From NCBI GenBank assembly GCA_963989385.1, contig OZ022505.1, positions 61,135,737-61,199,736 on the forward strand: DNA of 64,000 nucleotides, read 5' to 3'. The translations under genes and the position numbers were made by a program. Below the pieces are notes generated by a model. The model was not told the DNA's origin. It did no database searches and worked only from the letters and a program-made list of their open reading frames with translations. This stretch comes from Ctena decussata. Taxonomy: Eukaryota; Mollusca; Bivalvia; Lucinida; Lucinidae. Below are positions 1-14,100 of the stretch, in pieces. Numbering within the stretch: the first letter of the stretch is position 1; each line of letters begins with the position of its first letter.

Positions 1-15
1 ACTGGGAGACACATA

Positions 16-90
16 CCTGAGCAAACATTGCAGAGCCTCATTAGACTGCTCCTAGAGGAGCAGTCTGATCAGGGTCTACATTATTTACCA
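16..90. mobile_element. Family C element fragment
   Basis: GAGCAAACATTGCAGAGCC followed by the hairpin AGACTGCTCC-TA-GAGGAGCAGTCT is shared with copies at 6193, 6493, 9936 and 27300. The left end is missing from the window or truncated. Confidence 0.6.
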
Positions 91-102
91 TTCAGCTATC
101 GA

Positions 103-104
<2 letters not shown>

Positions 105-135
<31 letters not shown>
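105..135. repeat. (AT)n microsatellite
   Basis: An uninterrupted AT dinucleotide run; a second short run lies at 325-343. Neither sits in an exon. Confidence 0.9.
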
Positions 136-136
<1 letters not shown>

Positions 137-561
137 CTAAAATCGATAAAGACTTCACATGCTATTTTTTGTTTAATCGTCACAAAAACAAATGCATTTC
201 GTACCAACTCATCAGTGTATCGTGACAATAAACGTTACGTTATTACTAAGCAACTAATTAAGACGTTACGTCTATGACGTTACGCCCGTGGCGTAATACT
301 TTCAAGGTATACTATTAGCTTAGATTATATATATATATATATAATACCTCCTGACAAGGTAAGTAGATTTGTGCAGCTTCAGTAGTGCAAAAGTCCATTA
401 CAGAAACTAGGAGTCATATTATTTAAAATGTCATTAAACAAGTACATTATGATGTATGAGGCTGGCATAAAAAAATATCACAAGTCCTTGGCCCAGTTGT
501 ACAAAACTTATAATGATGTCACAAGTTAACGAGATATTTAATGTATGCTAACACACTGCCA

Positions 562-631
562 TTTTTTTGCTGAAAAATGTAAGGAGATTTTGCGCTGCAA
601 AATCTCCTTACATTTTTCAGCAAAAAAAAAA
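562..631. repeat. Near-perfect inverted repeat
   Basis: Two arms of about 31 bases, TTTGCTGAAAAATGTAAGGA and its complement, are separated by only a few bases. It is probably a very young foldback element or a hairpin-forming insertion. Confidence 0.7.
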
Positions 632-762
632 TTAGGAAATTTGATTCTGAATATACTAGAAGACTTAATGAATCCCTCACTTACAACTACATTGCGCTAA
701 CGATGCTTTGAAAAACTGGGCCCTGATTATAAGTAGTCTGAAAATTCTCACTGTCTGATCGG

Positions 763-988
763 GGGCCGTATTCATAAAACGACTTAAGTGGTTGCTATGC
801 TGTTGCTAAGGCTAAATTTCTTTTAACGAGATTCCCTACAGCTATGAAATTTGGTCTGGAGGAACAGTCTTTGTAAGACTGTTCCTCCAGACCAAATTTC
901 ATAGTTGTAGGGAATCTCCTTGATAGAAATTCAGCCTTAGCAACCGCATAGCAACGACTTAAGTGGCTTTATGAATATGGTCCCTGGG
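763..988. mobile_element. Family H foldback element
   Basis: The ends GGGGGCCGTATTCATAAAAC and ATGAATATGGTCCCTGGG are inverted, and the whole folds on a centre GGAACAGTCTTTGTAAGACTG. A second copy at 42655-42965 carries a nested element. No coding capacity. Confidence 0.75.
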
Positions 989-1331
989 CCTCAGCTGCTT
1001 GTATACTTTTCATCATAATCTTGAGCAGTCACAATCTGCCATATATAGGGTCATATAATGCCAGTGCAAGTGCACATACAAATATAAGGTAATTTCTGAT
1101 TGGATACTGCAAAACGCAAAAAGAATTTGACAGTATATCCTGTGATATACTGTCAAAAAAACTGTCATTAAGAAGTCTAGAACCATGTTCAAAAAGCGCA
1201 AGTACTTGAACATGGATTTAGTTTTTAAAACAGCTATGCACGTTGGTGTTTGTTAATTCAGATAAGGGACAGTCTAATCAGACTTTTTGAATGCATCAGC
1301 TGAAGTGAGTTTTTATTGAACATAATAATCC

Positions 1332-1506
1332 TTAAAGGACCTATAAAGCAGACGACAAAGTTTACGTCTGCAAACATTCTTAACTGTTTTGGCACTGATA
1401 AAATATACTGAGAATTCAAAGACCACAGGGCAAACAGTGTAGATAAAGATGAGACGGCTCATTATGAGCCGCCTCATCTGAATCTGCCCTGTTTGCAAAT
1501 TCAACT
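1332..1506. mobile_element. Family A foldback (piggyBac-like MITE), diverged
   Basis: It holds the family A hallmarks AAAGCAGACGACAAA, GGGCAAACAGTGTAGAT and the centre GGCTCATTATGAGCC. The TTAA flanks are decayed. Confidence 0.7.
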
Positions 1507-1899
1507 CCCCTATTGGACCATTTTAGTGCACTGTGCACTTATCATTTTCCAAATGGCATTAAATACTTGCAGCAGACTTTCTTCCTAATTAGGGCACATT
1601 TCAAAGAATTATTATATATAGAAAAAAACAGAATTTAAAGTTTAAAGCATCAGAGAAGAGCTGCTTGTTGTCATGTAGGATGGAAAAGCTTTGTAAGTGA
1701 AAACTGGAAGATTTTATAGTGTTTTCAGCACTTATAAACAAGCAATCAAAAAGGTAAAAAAATGTGTGGTAATAGTCATATGCCTCAAAATTCACACAAT
1801 GTGCGCTTATTGGGGCATGTGCGCTAATAAGGTTGATTAGGGTATTTTTGTTTTTTGGCACTTTAAGAGATAAGGGACCTTCCTAAAATTTCTACTCAC

Positions 1900-2147
1900 C
1901 AAATGATCTGCCGGCTCTGAAACGTTAGCGCCCCCTGTACAGTAGAATCCTGCGCTACAATTTCCTGAAGGTGCATCCAGGCCATCAACTCCACAATACT
2001 TCCCAGGAGTGCAAGATGTGCAGTTTTCTAGTTGGACAGCATTTTCGTTAGGTCCGTAAGTTCCCGCGGGACACAGGTCGGGGACGATGGTGCCACCAGT
2101 GCAGTATCGCCCGACTGGACAGGCAAGGGGTGTTGCAACAGGAAGAC
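1900..2147 (-). CDS. Window exon 32, start of super-repeat 4
   Basis: The 248-bp exon starts in phase 1 after acceptor AATGTAG and encodes LPVATPLACPVGRYC, TGGTIVPDLCPAG, TYGPNENAVQLENC, TSCTPGKYCGVDGLDAPSG, NCSAGFYCTGG and ANVSEPADHL. The end is like the SGADTAQPTDG part of block b. The donor TTG|GTGAGT gives phase 0, unlike every other intron here. If it is not used, the frame runs on for 20 codons (VSRNFRKVPYLLK onward) to a TAA, which would make this the last exon. No further exon is seen between 1 and 1899. Confidence 0.8.
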
Positions 2148-5100
2148 CTACATTAGATAACAAGACGGTAAGAAGAAAGCATATACCGTAATGTGTATAA
2201 GTATTGGGACACCTAAAATTATCCATTTTCCATTTGTCCCAAATGGAAAATTAATTATTTTAGGTGTCCCAATATTTTGGCACATTACAGTATTTATAAT
2301 TACAGATCGAAGAATTTTAATAAGCAACAAATGACATTATTTCATGGCTCCAAAATGAGATGGTATTAAAATGCTGTGTTTTTATTACTTAAATGTTTTT
2401 TTTTACTTAAATTCTTTTCATTATTATTATTATTTTGTTTTTTTAATTATGTAATGTTTTTTTTTTCTTTTTTCCTTTTTATAATTGAAATTTCTTTTTT
2501 TAACAATTAAGATATAAGGTATAGTCCTGTGATGTTTGAAATCAGGGAATGACTCACTCTGTTTGCTGCCTTCCATGTTGTAATGAAATTGTAACTTGTA
2601 AGGAGAATTTGACAAAATCAGATCATATAATTCTGAGGTATAGAAATCAAAAAGTATTTGTGATCATTATATACAGAAAATTTAAATGGAAAATTGTTAT
2701 AGATTTAAGGTGAAAGGGTACACTATCAGTTGAAGGAACTTCATCATTTTCTTTATTACCTCCCTTTTCAAAAGGCGTCAATTCATAAAGGAAAGAAAGG
2801 AAGGGCAGAGGAGCATATTCTTCTCTTTAAAAGAAGAACTCATTTTGGAAGGGCTTCTTTGTCCAGAGAAACAAACAGGTAGTCACAAAAGTTGTTTCCC
2901 TTAGCAAAAATGGTGGAAAACCATGGCAGTGTATCCATATGCCTTAAAGAATCCGAATCAAATTAAAACATTTTATAACAGAGGAGTAAACTTTTTGAGA
3001 ATAAATTATAGGTTTGAGAAAATCACACTTTTCCATTGTAAGAATTTCAGGTAGCATCATCTCACTTATAGTTCGAGAGGACCATAGCATACAATGTATG
3101 CTATGCCCCTCTTGAATTATAAATGAGATAATGCCATAGATCTGTTACCATAGAAACTATGGAATTGCTTACTGCTGTGCTTAGTACCTTTGCAGAATGA
3201 CATTTCGATGAAGTCACTTAGTCAGCAATATGAACTCTTAGTTGCAACGGTAACATATGGCGTCATTGGTTCCAGCGCATGGCAAACAATGTATGTCATG
3301 CTTTGCCAATTTTTCAATGACAATACAAACTGAAATTCTTTCAACAGAAACTCCAGATTTTTTCAAACAAAGAATTATTCTCAATTCATTTAATTCTGTG
3401 TTCTTATGTGTCTTTAAAATTACTGAGAAAGAGAATGACAGAAAGAACAAGAACAGAATGAGTGAGAGAGAGGCTGATAAAGAGAGAGAGACAGGGAGAA
3501 AGAAAACATCTAAAAACCATTACCATTACAAACGAATGTCCCATTTTCTGTAATAAAAGAAATATAAAACCATAACCTCAATAAATTCTCTACCATTTAA
3601 ACCTACTCCACCTTAATACCAACTTTAACCCTTAAAGCACCCCAAAAAGTAGACACCAAAATCTATATCACTGTGTGTCCCCTCAACCAGATCTACACTG
3701 TTTCAACATTCAACTATTTCCAGTTTTTTGGTGTGTTACAGCTTAAATAATTTTGAGAAAAGCAAATGCATGCCTTGGCATGCATGAAAGGTCTTAGTGC
3801 AAATTGTACTTCAAATTCTTCTAATAAATGCCTCAGGTGCATTGTCATTCATAGGTCTTTTAAACAGTATTGGTGGTGGTGAAGGTGGTGATGGGGTTCT
3901 TACAGACAAAGCCTTTATTAGAAAACATATGAGCCACCACATGACAAAACCAACAAAGTGGCATGTGCACCCAGGGAAGACTCAGATCAGCCTGCGTACC
4001 AATTCAGTCGGATCAGAGACTTTGCTGTTCGCTTAAAGAGTAGCTAAGTCTAAGCCAGCTCCAAGCAGACAGCAAAGTCTCTGATCAGGCTGCCAGGCGC
4101 ACATGCCACTGTTGGTTTTCTCATGTCGTGGCTCATATGAACTAAAGAGGCTCAGCCTTCATCACAGGGTATAATCGATTCCGCTAAAATTTGCTTCCTG
4201 CAGAGACTGTACACCATATTTAGCTTCCCCCGAGACTGTCCGCAATCTCTTGCTTCCTGTCGAGATTTCTGTACTTGATAAATGGCTTCCTGCAGAGACT
4301 GTCCACGTGATTCTGCTTCCTGCCGAGGCTCTCGGCAGGAAGCAGAGTCATGCGGAAGTCTCGGCAGGGCAGGAAACAGAATCACGCGGACAGTCGTCTC
4401 TGCAGGAAGCAAGAGTTCGCAGACAGTCTCGGCGGAAGCCAAATATGATGGACAGTCTCTGCAGGAAGCGAAAATTGGCGGAATCGATTATACCCTGTGT
4501 TCATACAAAGCTCCAGATAAGATGGGGTACCAGGCAAAATTCAGAGATAAATTTTCTTACTTCTCATCGGTTCTAATGAGGGGTCACAACGTGTGTTTTT
4601 TATGGAAAAATATGGAAAATTGTCCCTAGATTATCCTTGTTACCCCTTCTTATCTGGAGCACTGCTTCATATCTGCACTGTCCCGTCTGGCCCGGAGTTT
4701 ATAAAACTTGAGTACATTCTCAAACTCAAAATAAAGCACACTGATTGGCTACTTCCGAGTACATGCTCAGAAGCAGCCAATCAGTGTGCTTTGAGATTGA
4801 GATTATACTCAAGTTTTACAACCTCAGACCCTGACTGTCAATACAGGTCATGTGCAAATAACAACATCCCTGACAATCCCAAAAATACCGTATTAATCCT
4901 ATTAAACCCCCTTGGGGCACTGCATTTAGGAAAAGGGGGTTATTTAGTGCCAAAAGAGTAGTAAATCAGCCACTGCAAAAATACTTCTAATGAACAGTAT
5001 TCTGGTGAATGGATATGTTTTCAGATGAAGCAATTCTATTGTTGTCCTATTTTTGCCTCCCTTCTCAACAGGGCTAAACTCTTAACTCTTTCACTACCAA

Positions 5101-8100
5101 AAAGCAGACGACAAAATTTACGTCTGCAAAAATAAAAAAAATGCCTTGTTCAAGACTTTTAATATTGAGAATTCAAAGACTAGAGGGCAAACAGTGTAGA
5201 TCTAGATGAGGCCGCTCATTATGAGCCGCCTCATCAGGATCTACGCTGTTTGCAATTTTGCTAATTGCGTCACCAGGGCTTAAAGAGTTAAAGGAGAAAA
5301 TTTGGTCCTCTAGGAGCAAGTTCATTTTTTGAAGAGTGGACCCCATTTGGAACAGCAATGTCCTCCAGAGTTACAAACAGGAATTCATGTTTTCATGTTG
5401 TTTCCCATTGCAAAACTGATGGAAAACACAGAAGCTGTCAAGTCAATATAACAATATATTTGGAAAAGCAGCAGGGGTTGTTTATTAGAGTAGGGGCATT
5501 TATAAGGATTAATATGGTACATGATTAGGGTTCTTTATGAATTTTATTTTTATTATGGCGAATTTTGTCTTTATCTAGGCCTGTTTAATTGCAAAACTTT
5601 TTGCACTATCTTGCGCTACATAAAAAAAATATAGGACACAGCAAGATGACCTTTTTCTTTCACACAAAAATTTCACACCATATTTCTCACGTATCTGTGC
5701 ATTGTCATATAAACGAAGCTGCTTCAGCCAACACCAACATTAACACTTTAAGCACCAGTGACGAAAATAGCATAATTTGCAAACGGCATAGATCTTGATG
5801 AGGTGGCTCATAATGAACCTCCTCATCTAGATCTACACTGTTTGCCCTCTAGTCTTTGAATTCTCAAGACAAGGCATTTTTTTAATTTTTGCATTTGTAA
5901 ATTTTGTCGTCTGCTTTTTGGTGCTTAAAGAGTAAACGATGCCAGAAAAGCAACACCTGTGTCTCACTTTGGCTCGAGACAAAAACTAGCATAATATCCC
6001 ATCCGAAGTGAAATTCAAAATCAACAGAAAATCCCACACACCAAGTAAAATTCTGAATCATGTTTATTGCCATCACGATATTCTATGACTGCTACATTGC
6101 ATTAAACCATAACATTTCATCCTACATGATGTCAAATGCAATTAAATCTAGTGTTCGTTTTTAGTCAAATATCTTAAGTATTTTAAACAATGCCATAGCA
6201 AACATTGAAGACCCAGCTCAGACTGCTCCTTAGGAGCAGTCTGAGCTGGGTCTGCCATGTTTGAAACTAAACCAGGCATGAGAAAATGACAGATTTAATT
6301 TCAATGGAGGATGTGTCTGGTATGTGTGTAAATATTTAGGGTAAAACACAGTACTTTAAAACTGGTCCGACATAAAATCAAACTTGAGCAAGTGAGCAGG
6401 GGCTAACATATACCCCCAGCCAGTGCCACCTCCCAGTGAAAACAAACTCCAAACACCATCACTAACTGCATATTCAAAGCAAAAACAAAGAATTACCGTA
6501 AAATTCTAAATATTGGGGCAGATAGGTCTGAGCAAACAGTGCAGACCCAGATCAGACTGGTCCTAAAGGAGCAGTCTGATCAGGGTAGAAAATGTTTGCC
6601 AGTAATATGTGTCACTGCACTGAAAGACCAGACCAGTCAATTTTTGGGACAGTTAAGGTAATTATTTTAGGTGTCTTAATTTTTAGAATTTTTGTGATAA
6701 AAATCTTTTCATACCTGCTGCAGGATCACAATAATACCCAGCCGGACAAGGGTCGCAGGAGCTCTGGCCGGTGCTGGTCTGGTATTCACCCGCAGGGCAA
6801 TAGTCTGGTGCAGCTGAGCCCTGAACACAGAAGTGGCCCTCCAAGCATTCCAATCCAGCAGGAGTACTTGAACTTTGACCTCCAGGGCAGTAGTATCCGG
6901 CGGCACACTGGGCTGTTGGTGCAGTGTTGCCCATACCTGAAATGAAATAACATTCAAAGTCAACTGCTGGTTTTTTTTATGTGTTTTATGAACCTTTAAA
7001 GAATATTTCACTTCTATCAAGCCTATCGTTAAACAGAGGTCGGCAAAAACTGGAACATCAGGGGGAAAACTACTTGACTTTCCCCAGACAGATCATGGCT
7101 TTCTCACTTGTGTCCTGAGCGAGGCTCAAACCTACAGTATTGAGAGACCTAACATTTCAGAGTCAGCACTCATATCCACTAGGAAATGGAGGCTCATACA
7201 GCCTGCTGTAAAGCCTATTTTAGTCAAATGAATTCTGTCCCTAACTTTTATGAGACAAAAGTAAGACGGACAAGCAGAATTCTTGCCTGTTTGCATTTCT
7301 TTCTGATTTATATTAAGCTCTAGAGGGAGGGGGTGGTGGTAGGGCAATGGTGCTGGGGTGTCCTACTTATTTGGATAAAAGTAGGGCAAGGGCCTACTGT
7401 GCTTGCAGTTGATGCGAGCGGGAGTTTCTCTTGTCTATCTTTTCCTTTTTTCTTTCTCATTTTCTCTGGGAGAAGGCCTGATATAGACTAAAATACTGTC
7501 TCAAAGGGCTGTCAAACCCAAAACAACCAACCTCCAGAGGGCGTACCTTCACAATAGGATCCGGCAGTACAATTATTACAGTCTGATTCCGCCTGATTGT
7601 TGAGATCATTTGAGAAGGTTCCCGCAGGGCACAGCGTCGGCAACTGGCCTTCTTCACAATAGCTGCCGACTGGACAGTCATATTGCCTGGGTGTTGAACT
7701 TGTGTTGGTGCAGTAAAATCCGGCACTGCAATTACCTACAATGAAAAAAGGAAGTTTAGAATTTTGGATACATCTTGGCATGATTTAAAACCTGTACTAT
7801 TACAGGAAAGAATTTGCTCCCTCTGAGGGAGCAAATTTTTTCCAGTAAGAGTACCATCCCAGGCTCTGGAAGCAAATTGTAGCCAGTGAAATGTAGATTA
7901 TCCCAGTCCAGCCCATTCTATTTCATGTTTTAAACTTTGCCATATGTGTGTGGGGTGAGGGGAGGAGGTGATGACAATTCCATGACAATTTTTTTAGTCT
8001 CCTTACAAAACATATGTTGTGGCTCTTCATTAGAATTGACTCACTGAGGTGGTGCTCATACAGAGCCACAGTACATAGAAAATAAAGAAAATGATCTCAG

Positions 8101-11100
8101 AATTGCCCTTATTAGGGTCTCTGACAACTGTATGAACGTTTACTGTATGAACATTAAGTTCGAGCTCTTAACCACTAGACCATGGATGCCCGTTCACTGA
8201 GTGAAGTCTTGTACCGGTGGTAATGTCCAAAGTGAAGTTAACGAAGAAACAAACTCTTACCAGTTGGCACGGCAAGGCCTGGAGTTTCACAGTATTTTCC
8301 AGTATCACAGGCAATGGGCTTGGCTGACCCCTGGGGACAGTAATAACCCATGGGGCAAATTCCGCCAGCAGTCATTTCGAAATCTGGACATGTGCAGTCC
8401 CACTTTGGAGCACAGGTATCGTTTGAGTAAAGATCCCTGAAAAAAAGATATGTAAAGATCTTGAATCTAAGGTGAATCTTTAGACTTTCAAGGGAAGCAA
8501 CTCTTGTCATTTTTCAGTTTTGCTTCTCTTCTTAATGGATGTCAACTCTTAAAGCAAAGAATTTGCTCCTTAAGGAGCAAATTCTTTTCTTTAAGAGTAG
8601 ACCCCAGTTTTGGAAGTGCTTTTTAGTCCATGGAAGCAAACAGGAAGTTACAATAGTTGTTTCTCTTTGTAAAAATGGCTAAAAAATGTGGAGGTGCACC
8701 TATATGGGTCACTATAAGATAAGTCAACTAGTTTGTGGGGGTTTTTTTTAATTAAGAAATAGATTCTTGCTTACAGTGATTTGTTGCCCAATATATCACT
8801 GGTTGGGGGTCAGTCCTAAAGTGATATATCACGAGCGCGAAGCGTGAGTGATCTAGTCACTGACGACTGACCAACAACCAGTGATATATTGGGCAACAAA
8901 TCACTTGTTAGCAAGAATCTATTTCGATTCTAACACGCTAGAAACGATGAAAACACAATTGTTTCCTTCAGATTTTTCACTTTTTCCGCCATGATTACAT
9001 GAAGAAATCCAGCCAACAACTTTGACTGTAACAGTGGCGTTCACATGTAATTCGTAAGTTTTTTATGCGGGAAAACGACATTACACCGTCTATCCTTATG
9101 GAAATGAAAATTGACGTCATCAAACAAATAAAAATGACGTCCGAGCGGCGCTAAATAACGTCACGCTAGTCTGCCCAGTGATTTGTCACGCAATATATTA
9201 CTAGATTTTAGCATTGGCTGTATATGTGACCAGTGTTAGAATTCTAAGTATTATAAGCCTTTACCGGTAAATAATTGATAATATAGTTTTGACAGCTATA
9301 ATAACATAATCTTGTACAGTATTTACAGTACATTTCCGATATTTATGCAATATTATATTGAAACTAAACTACAAGGGTATTGTTATGGCAAAATGACATG
9401 ATAATGTTATCTGAGCTGCGACATGACAAAACCAAAGAAGTGGCATGTGTGTCCAGGGAAGATTCAAATCAGCTTGGGCGGTCACCCAGTTTGATCAGAG
9501 TCCTTGCTGACGGCATGGTAGCTTAGAAACTTAGCTACCTTTGAGCACACAGCGAAAAGTCTGATCAGACTTGGTGGATGCCCAGGCTGATCTGAGTCTT
9601 CGCTGGGTGCACATGCCATTTTGTTCATTTTATCATGTCCTGGCTCATATACAAAATGACATTATAAAGAGTAGCATTATAGTGAGGATCAACTGTATAT
9701 CGGAGGTGGCTTAAGACATAATAAGTGAGCAAGCTTTTACTTACGTTGTGTTTCCTCCAATGGAGACCAGAGTGCCAGGGTCATAAGGTTTGGCACTAGT
9801 AGCTTTACCGGCACACCAGAAACCTTCGTCACACAGTCCACTTGGGCCAACGTTGCCAGTGCCCTCACAGTAGTAGCCTGGAGGGCAGTCCATGCAGTCA
9901 GCGTCACTAGTCGATCCTGTGAAAAAAGTATTGTAACCATAAAATTTCTAAATATTAAGAGACAGATTGGTCTGCGCAAACAGTGTAGACTCAGATCAGA
10001 CTGATCCTGAAGGACCAGTCTGATCAGGGTTTACCCTGTCTGCCATTCCATCTGCGTCTTGTAGATGCATGACTGAACAAAAGCCAAACTGTTCAATTTT
10101 TAGGACAGTAACGGAAATTATTTTTGGTGGCTTACTTTTTAGAATTTTTAATTATGGTATTACACTGAATATTGGGGAACCTTTTAGAAATACCCTAATG
10201 TGCTTAAGTATTGGGACACCAAAAATAATTAATTTTCCCAAATGGAAAATTCATTATTTTTAGGTGTCCCCATATATATGTACCTTTTTCCTAAAAAGTG
10301 AATTATCCCATATTAACACAAGATGTTGGAGGGCAGATCACGCAATATCAGTTCACGACAGCAAAGCCGGAGAAAACAAGCAAATTCGACGAATTTATGT
10401 CCCCCGCCTTGGAAACTAGGTCTCCACTGTATATACACTTAAGTGTTTGAGCTGGAAAAGCGGCTAAGTTAAAAATGTGAAAAAAGTAATAAAAAAATAA
10501 TGTGAGGATTATATCCAAACCACATGCATATCTTCAGACCATGATCAAAACGCCTGTGAAGTTTCAAAGGAATCGGCATAAAACTGTAGGAGGAGTTGCA
10601 CACACAAGGTACCAACTATCTATTCACTTTGATAGTAAAAATGTATGAAAAATGGCTAAGTTCTATTTGTGAAAAAAGTAATAAAAAATAATTTCAGGAT
10701 TATATCCAAACCACATGCATATCTTCAGACAATGATCAAAACACCTGTGAAGTTTCAAAGGAATCGGCATAAAACTGTATGAGGAGTTGCGCACACAAGG
10801 TACCCACTGTCTAGTCACTATGATAGTAAAAACGCCTAAAAAATTACTGAGTTCAACTTGTGGAAAAAGTGACAAAAAAAAATCTCAGGATTATATCCAA
10901 ACCACATGCGTATCTTCAGACCATGACCAAAACACCTGTGAAGTTTCAAAGGCATCGGCATAAAACTGTATGAGGAGTTGCGCACACAAGGTACCTACTA
11001 TCTAGTCACTTTGATAGTAAAAACGCCTAAAAAATTACTAAGTTCAACTTGTGGAAAAAGTGACAAAAAATAATCTCAGGAATATATCCAAACCACATGC

Positions 11101-14100
11101 GTATCTTCAGACCATGACCAAAACACCTGTGAAGTTTCAAAGGCATCGGCATAAAACTGTATGAGGAGTTGCGCACACAAGGTACCTACTATCTAGTCAC
11201 TATGATAGTAAAAACGCCTAAAAAATTACTAAGTTCAACTTGTGGAAAAAGTGACAAAAAATAATCTCAGGAATATATCCAAACCACATGCGTATCTTCA
11301 GACCATGACCAAAACACCTGTGAAGTTTCAAAGGCATCAGCATAAAACTGTTGGAGGAGTTGCGCACACAAGGTACCCACTATCTAGTCACTTTGATAGT
11401 AAAAATGCCTAAAAAATTACTAAGTTCAACTTGTGGAAAAAGTGACAAAAAATAATCTCAGGATTATATCCAAACCACATGCGTATCTTCAGACCATGAC
11501 AAAAACATCTGTAAAGTTTCGAAAGAATCGGCATAAAACTGTAGGAGGAGTTGCGCACACAAGGTACCTACTACATTAGGGGGACGGAAGGACGGAAACA
11601 AGGACGGAAGGACGGACGGACGGACGGACGGACGGAAGGACGGAAGGACGGAATGCTGAAAACTATGTCCCTCCGCTTTTCTTCGAAAAGGCGGGGGACA
11701 ATTAAAATTCCCATCTGCTCAACAACACAAGTAAATCAGTGATGCTTGTGCCGCTGCTTCCTCATATAGATTGAATCATGCTAGCTTGGAATACTGTATT
11801 ATTTGCCGATAATACAGGGATATTTTGCCCCTCAAAAACAACCCTAAAATTGAAGTTAGCCAAATAAAATTGTTTTGAAAGAGAAAAAAAAAAAACTTTT
11901 TGCAGACTTAAGATGACTGAATTATATGAGCCACGACACGACAAAACCAACAATGTGGTTGTGGGCCCAGCGCAGACTCAGATCAGCCTGGGCATCCGCC
12001 CAGTCTGATCAGAGTCTTCGCTGTCCGCATGGAGGTAGCTTAGACCCTTAGCTACCCTTTAAACAATTAAGTGCACAGGAAAAATTCTAATCAGACTTGG
12101 TGGATGCCAAGGCTGATCTGAGTCTGCGAAGGGCGCACAACCACATTGTTGGTTTTCTCGTGTCGCGGCTCATATATACATATTTTGGATCATTTTGAAG
12201 AGGAAAAAGCTCCCACCTAATAACTGGGTTATAACAGTACTATACCTGTGGCATTGTTATAAGTTCCAACTGGGCAAGGATATTCTGTGGCATAAGTAGT
12301 TCCGGCTGGGCAGTAGTGTCCCATGGGGCAGTCTGATGGATTGACAGTCTCATTCAAACAGTAGCTTCCTGAAAAATAAAAGATTTTGAATATCAGTCCA
12401 TACAACTGGCTGATCTTACTGTAAAAGTGTGTGTGTGGGAGAGGTGGGGATTGGGGGGGGGAGGGGGGGGGGGGGGGAAAGGGCTACTGGTGGGGCAATA
12501 ATTGCATGAACAATAAAGTCCTGCTCAAGATGTTAGAAGCACTTTCATAATAAAATAATCACTTAAGGGACAAGATACTGAAGACAAGTATATTCAGACC
12601 AATCATCATAGGCATGGTGGCATAAACAGTTCTCGAGTTTCACTACTGCCAAAAAGTGTTACACATGCAGTGACAGACAGGCCCAAACCAATACGCCCCC
12701 TCCATTTCTTGTAATAAAATACCAAAATAAAAAGGAAAAGCACAAGCCCTAATCAGACTGCACATATGTGCAGGCCACATATGTGCAGGCTGGTCTCCGC
12801 CTGTGCTGTTTGCTTCAATCTTCCCACTGGAGGGGCAGAATCTTTCTGACCCTAAACGGGGTTTCCATGCACACAGCCTTTCACTATTACCCTCCAATCA
12901 TCCTGATATGACTTAAATACTGTTGAAAAGGATGTAAAATCCCAAGTCATTCATCCATGCATCCACCTTTAAAGAAAAATTGACTAAGTCTAAAAGTGCT
13001 TAAAAAGTAGAAAACAGAATTTATGTCTGCAAAGTTTCAAGAAAGTGTTTCATCCAAGGTGTATCATATTGAGAATTCAACAACAAGAGGGCAAAAAGTG
13101 TAGATCAAGATGAGGCAGCTCATTATGAGCTGCCTCACGGTCCTCACCTGGCTCTACCTTGTTTGCAAATTCAACTTTTTTCCTTTTTTAGCGCTTTAAG
13201 TTCTTATACAAACCTGTTGGACATGTGCTGCATATAGAAAAGCCGGTTCCTGATGCATATGTCCCTGGTGAACATGGTGTATAGTATGAGGAATTAACTG
13301 GACAATAGTTCCCTGCAGGGCATTCCTCTCCTGTCCCTGTATGAGATCCTCCTGACACGGGAGCTGCCTCACTTACACCTGTCACACAGTAATGGCCAGG
13401 GTCACAGACACCTGCTGGTGTGGACAGACCCGCAGCATCGCAGTAGTGGCCACCAGTGCAAGAGGTACATTCTGTTGTGTTTGTAAGACCCTCACGGTCA
13501 CCGTAGGTTCCTGAAAACGCAGATCAGAATTAAGTTAGGCAATTTTATATTACATGTACTTTCGTAAACATGGTTCAAAGAAAGGTGGCCTGTTGGTAAC
13601 AAAGGTGTTTTTTATATAATCTAGAAATAAACTTTATCATTGGTGCAGCATGACTAATACCTCCTACTGACTCAGGTTTTCCCGTGCCTGGACTTTTTTC
13701 TCACTTAAGACCCAAATATTTGGCACTGCTATTTTGCTGTCTTAACTCTTTAAGCCCCAGTGACGCAATTAGCAAAATTTGCGAACAGCGTAGATCCTGA
13801 TGAGGCGGCTCATAATGAGCCGCCTAATCTAGATCTACACTGTTTGCCCTCTAGTTTTTGAATTCTCAATATAAAAAGTCTGGGACAAGGAATTTTTTTA
13901 AATTTTTGCAGACGTAAATTTTGTCTTCTGCTTTTTGGTACTGAAACAGTTAAGTAGCCGAGATATTTGGGGAACTTTTGGAAACAGTAAGCCCTCTATG
14001 TCAGGTAGGTTAATACTGTGACAATTTTTCTTATTTCCCAATAAATACATACACTGTGACCCCTCATTAGAATGGTTCTAATGAGGATTCCCAACGTCAG

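Noticed and set aside
4152..4629. Overlapping frames on both strands of about 100 codons
   Set aside because: They read the 335-bp palindrome in both directions; similar proteins on both strands are a result of its symmetry.
6683..6934. Translation start at the methionine of exon 31
   Set aside because: The codon follows a good acceptor, and the frame is continuous with exon 30 with normal cysteine spacing.
7529..7546. Alternative donor GTTGGT extending exon 30 by six codons
   Set aside because: It keeps the frame but gives 17 residues instead of the usual 11 between YC and the next cysteine at the exon 31 join.
10507..11570. Possible coding tandem repeat
   Set aside because: The 190-bp units are not a multiple of three and are interrupted by stops in all frames; they are the core of a mobile element.
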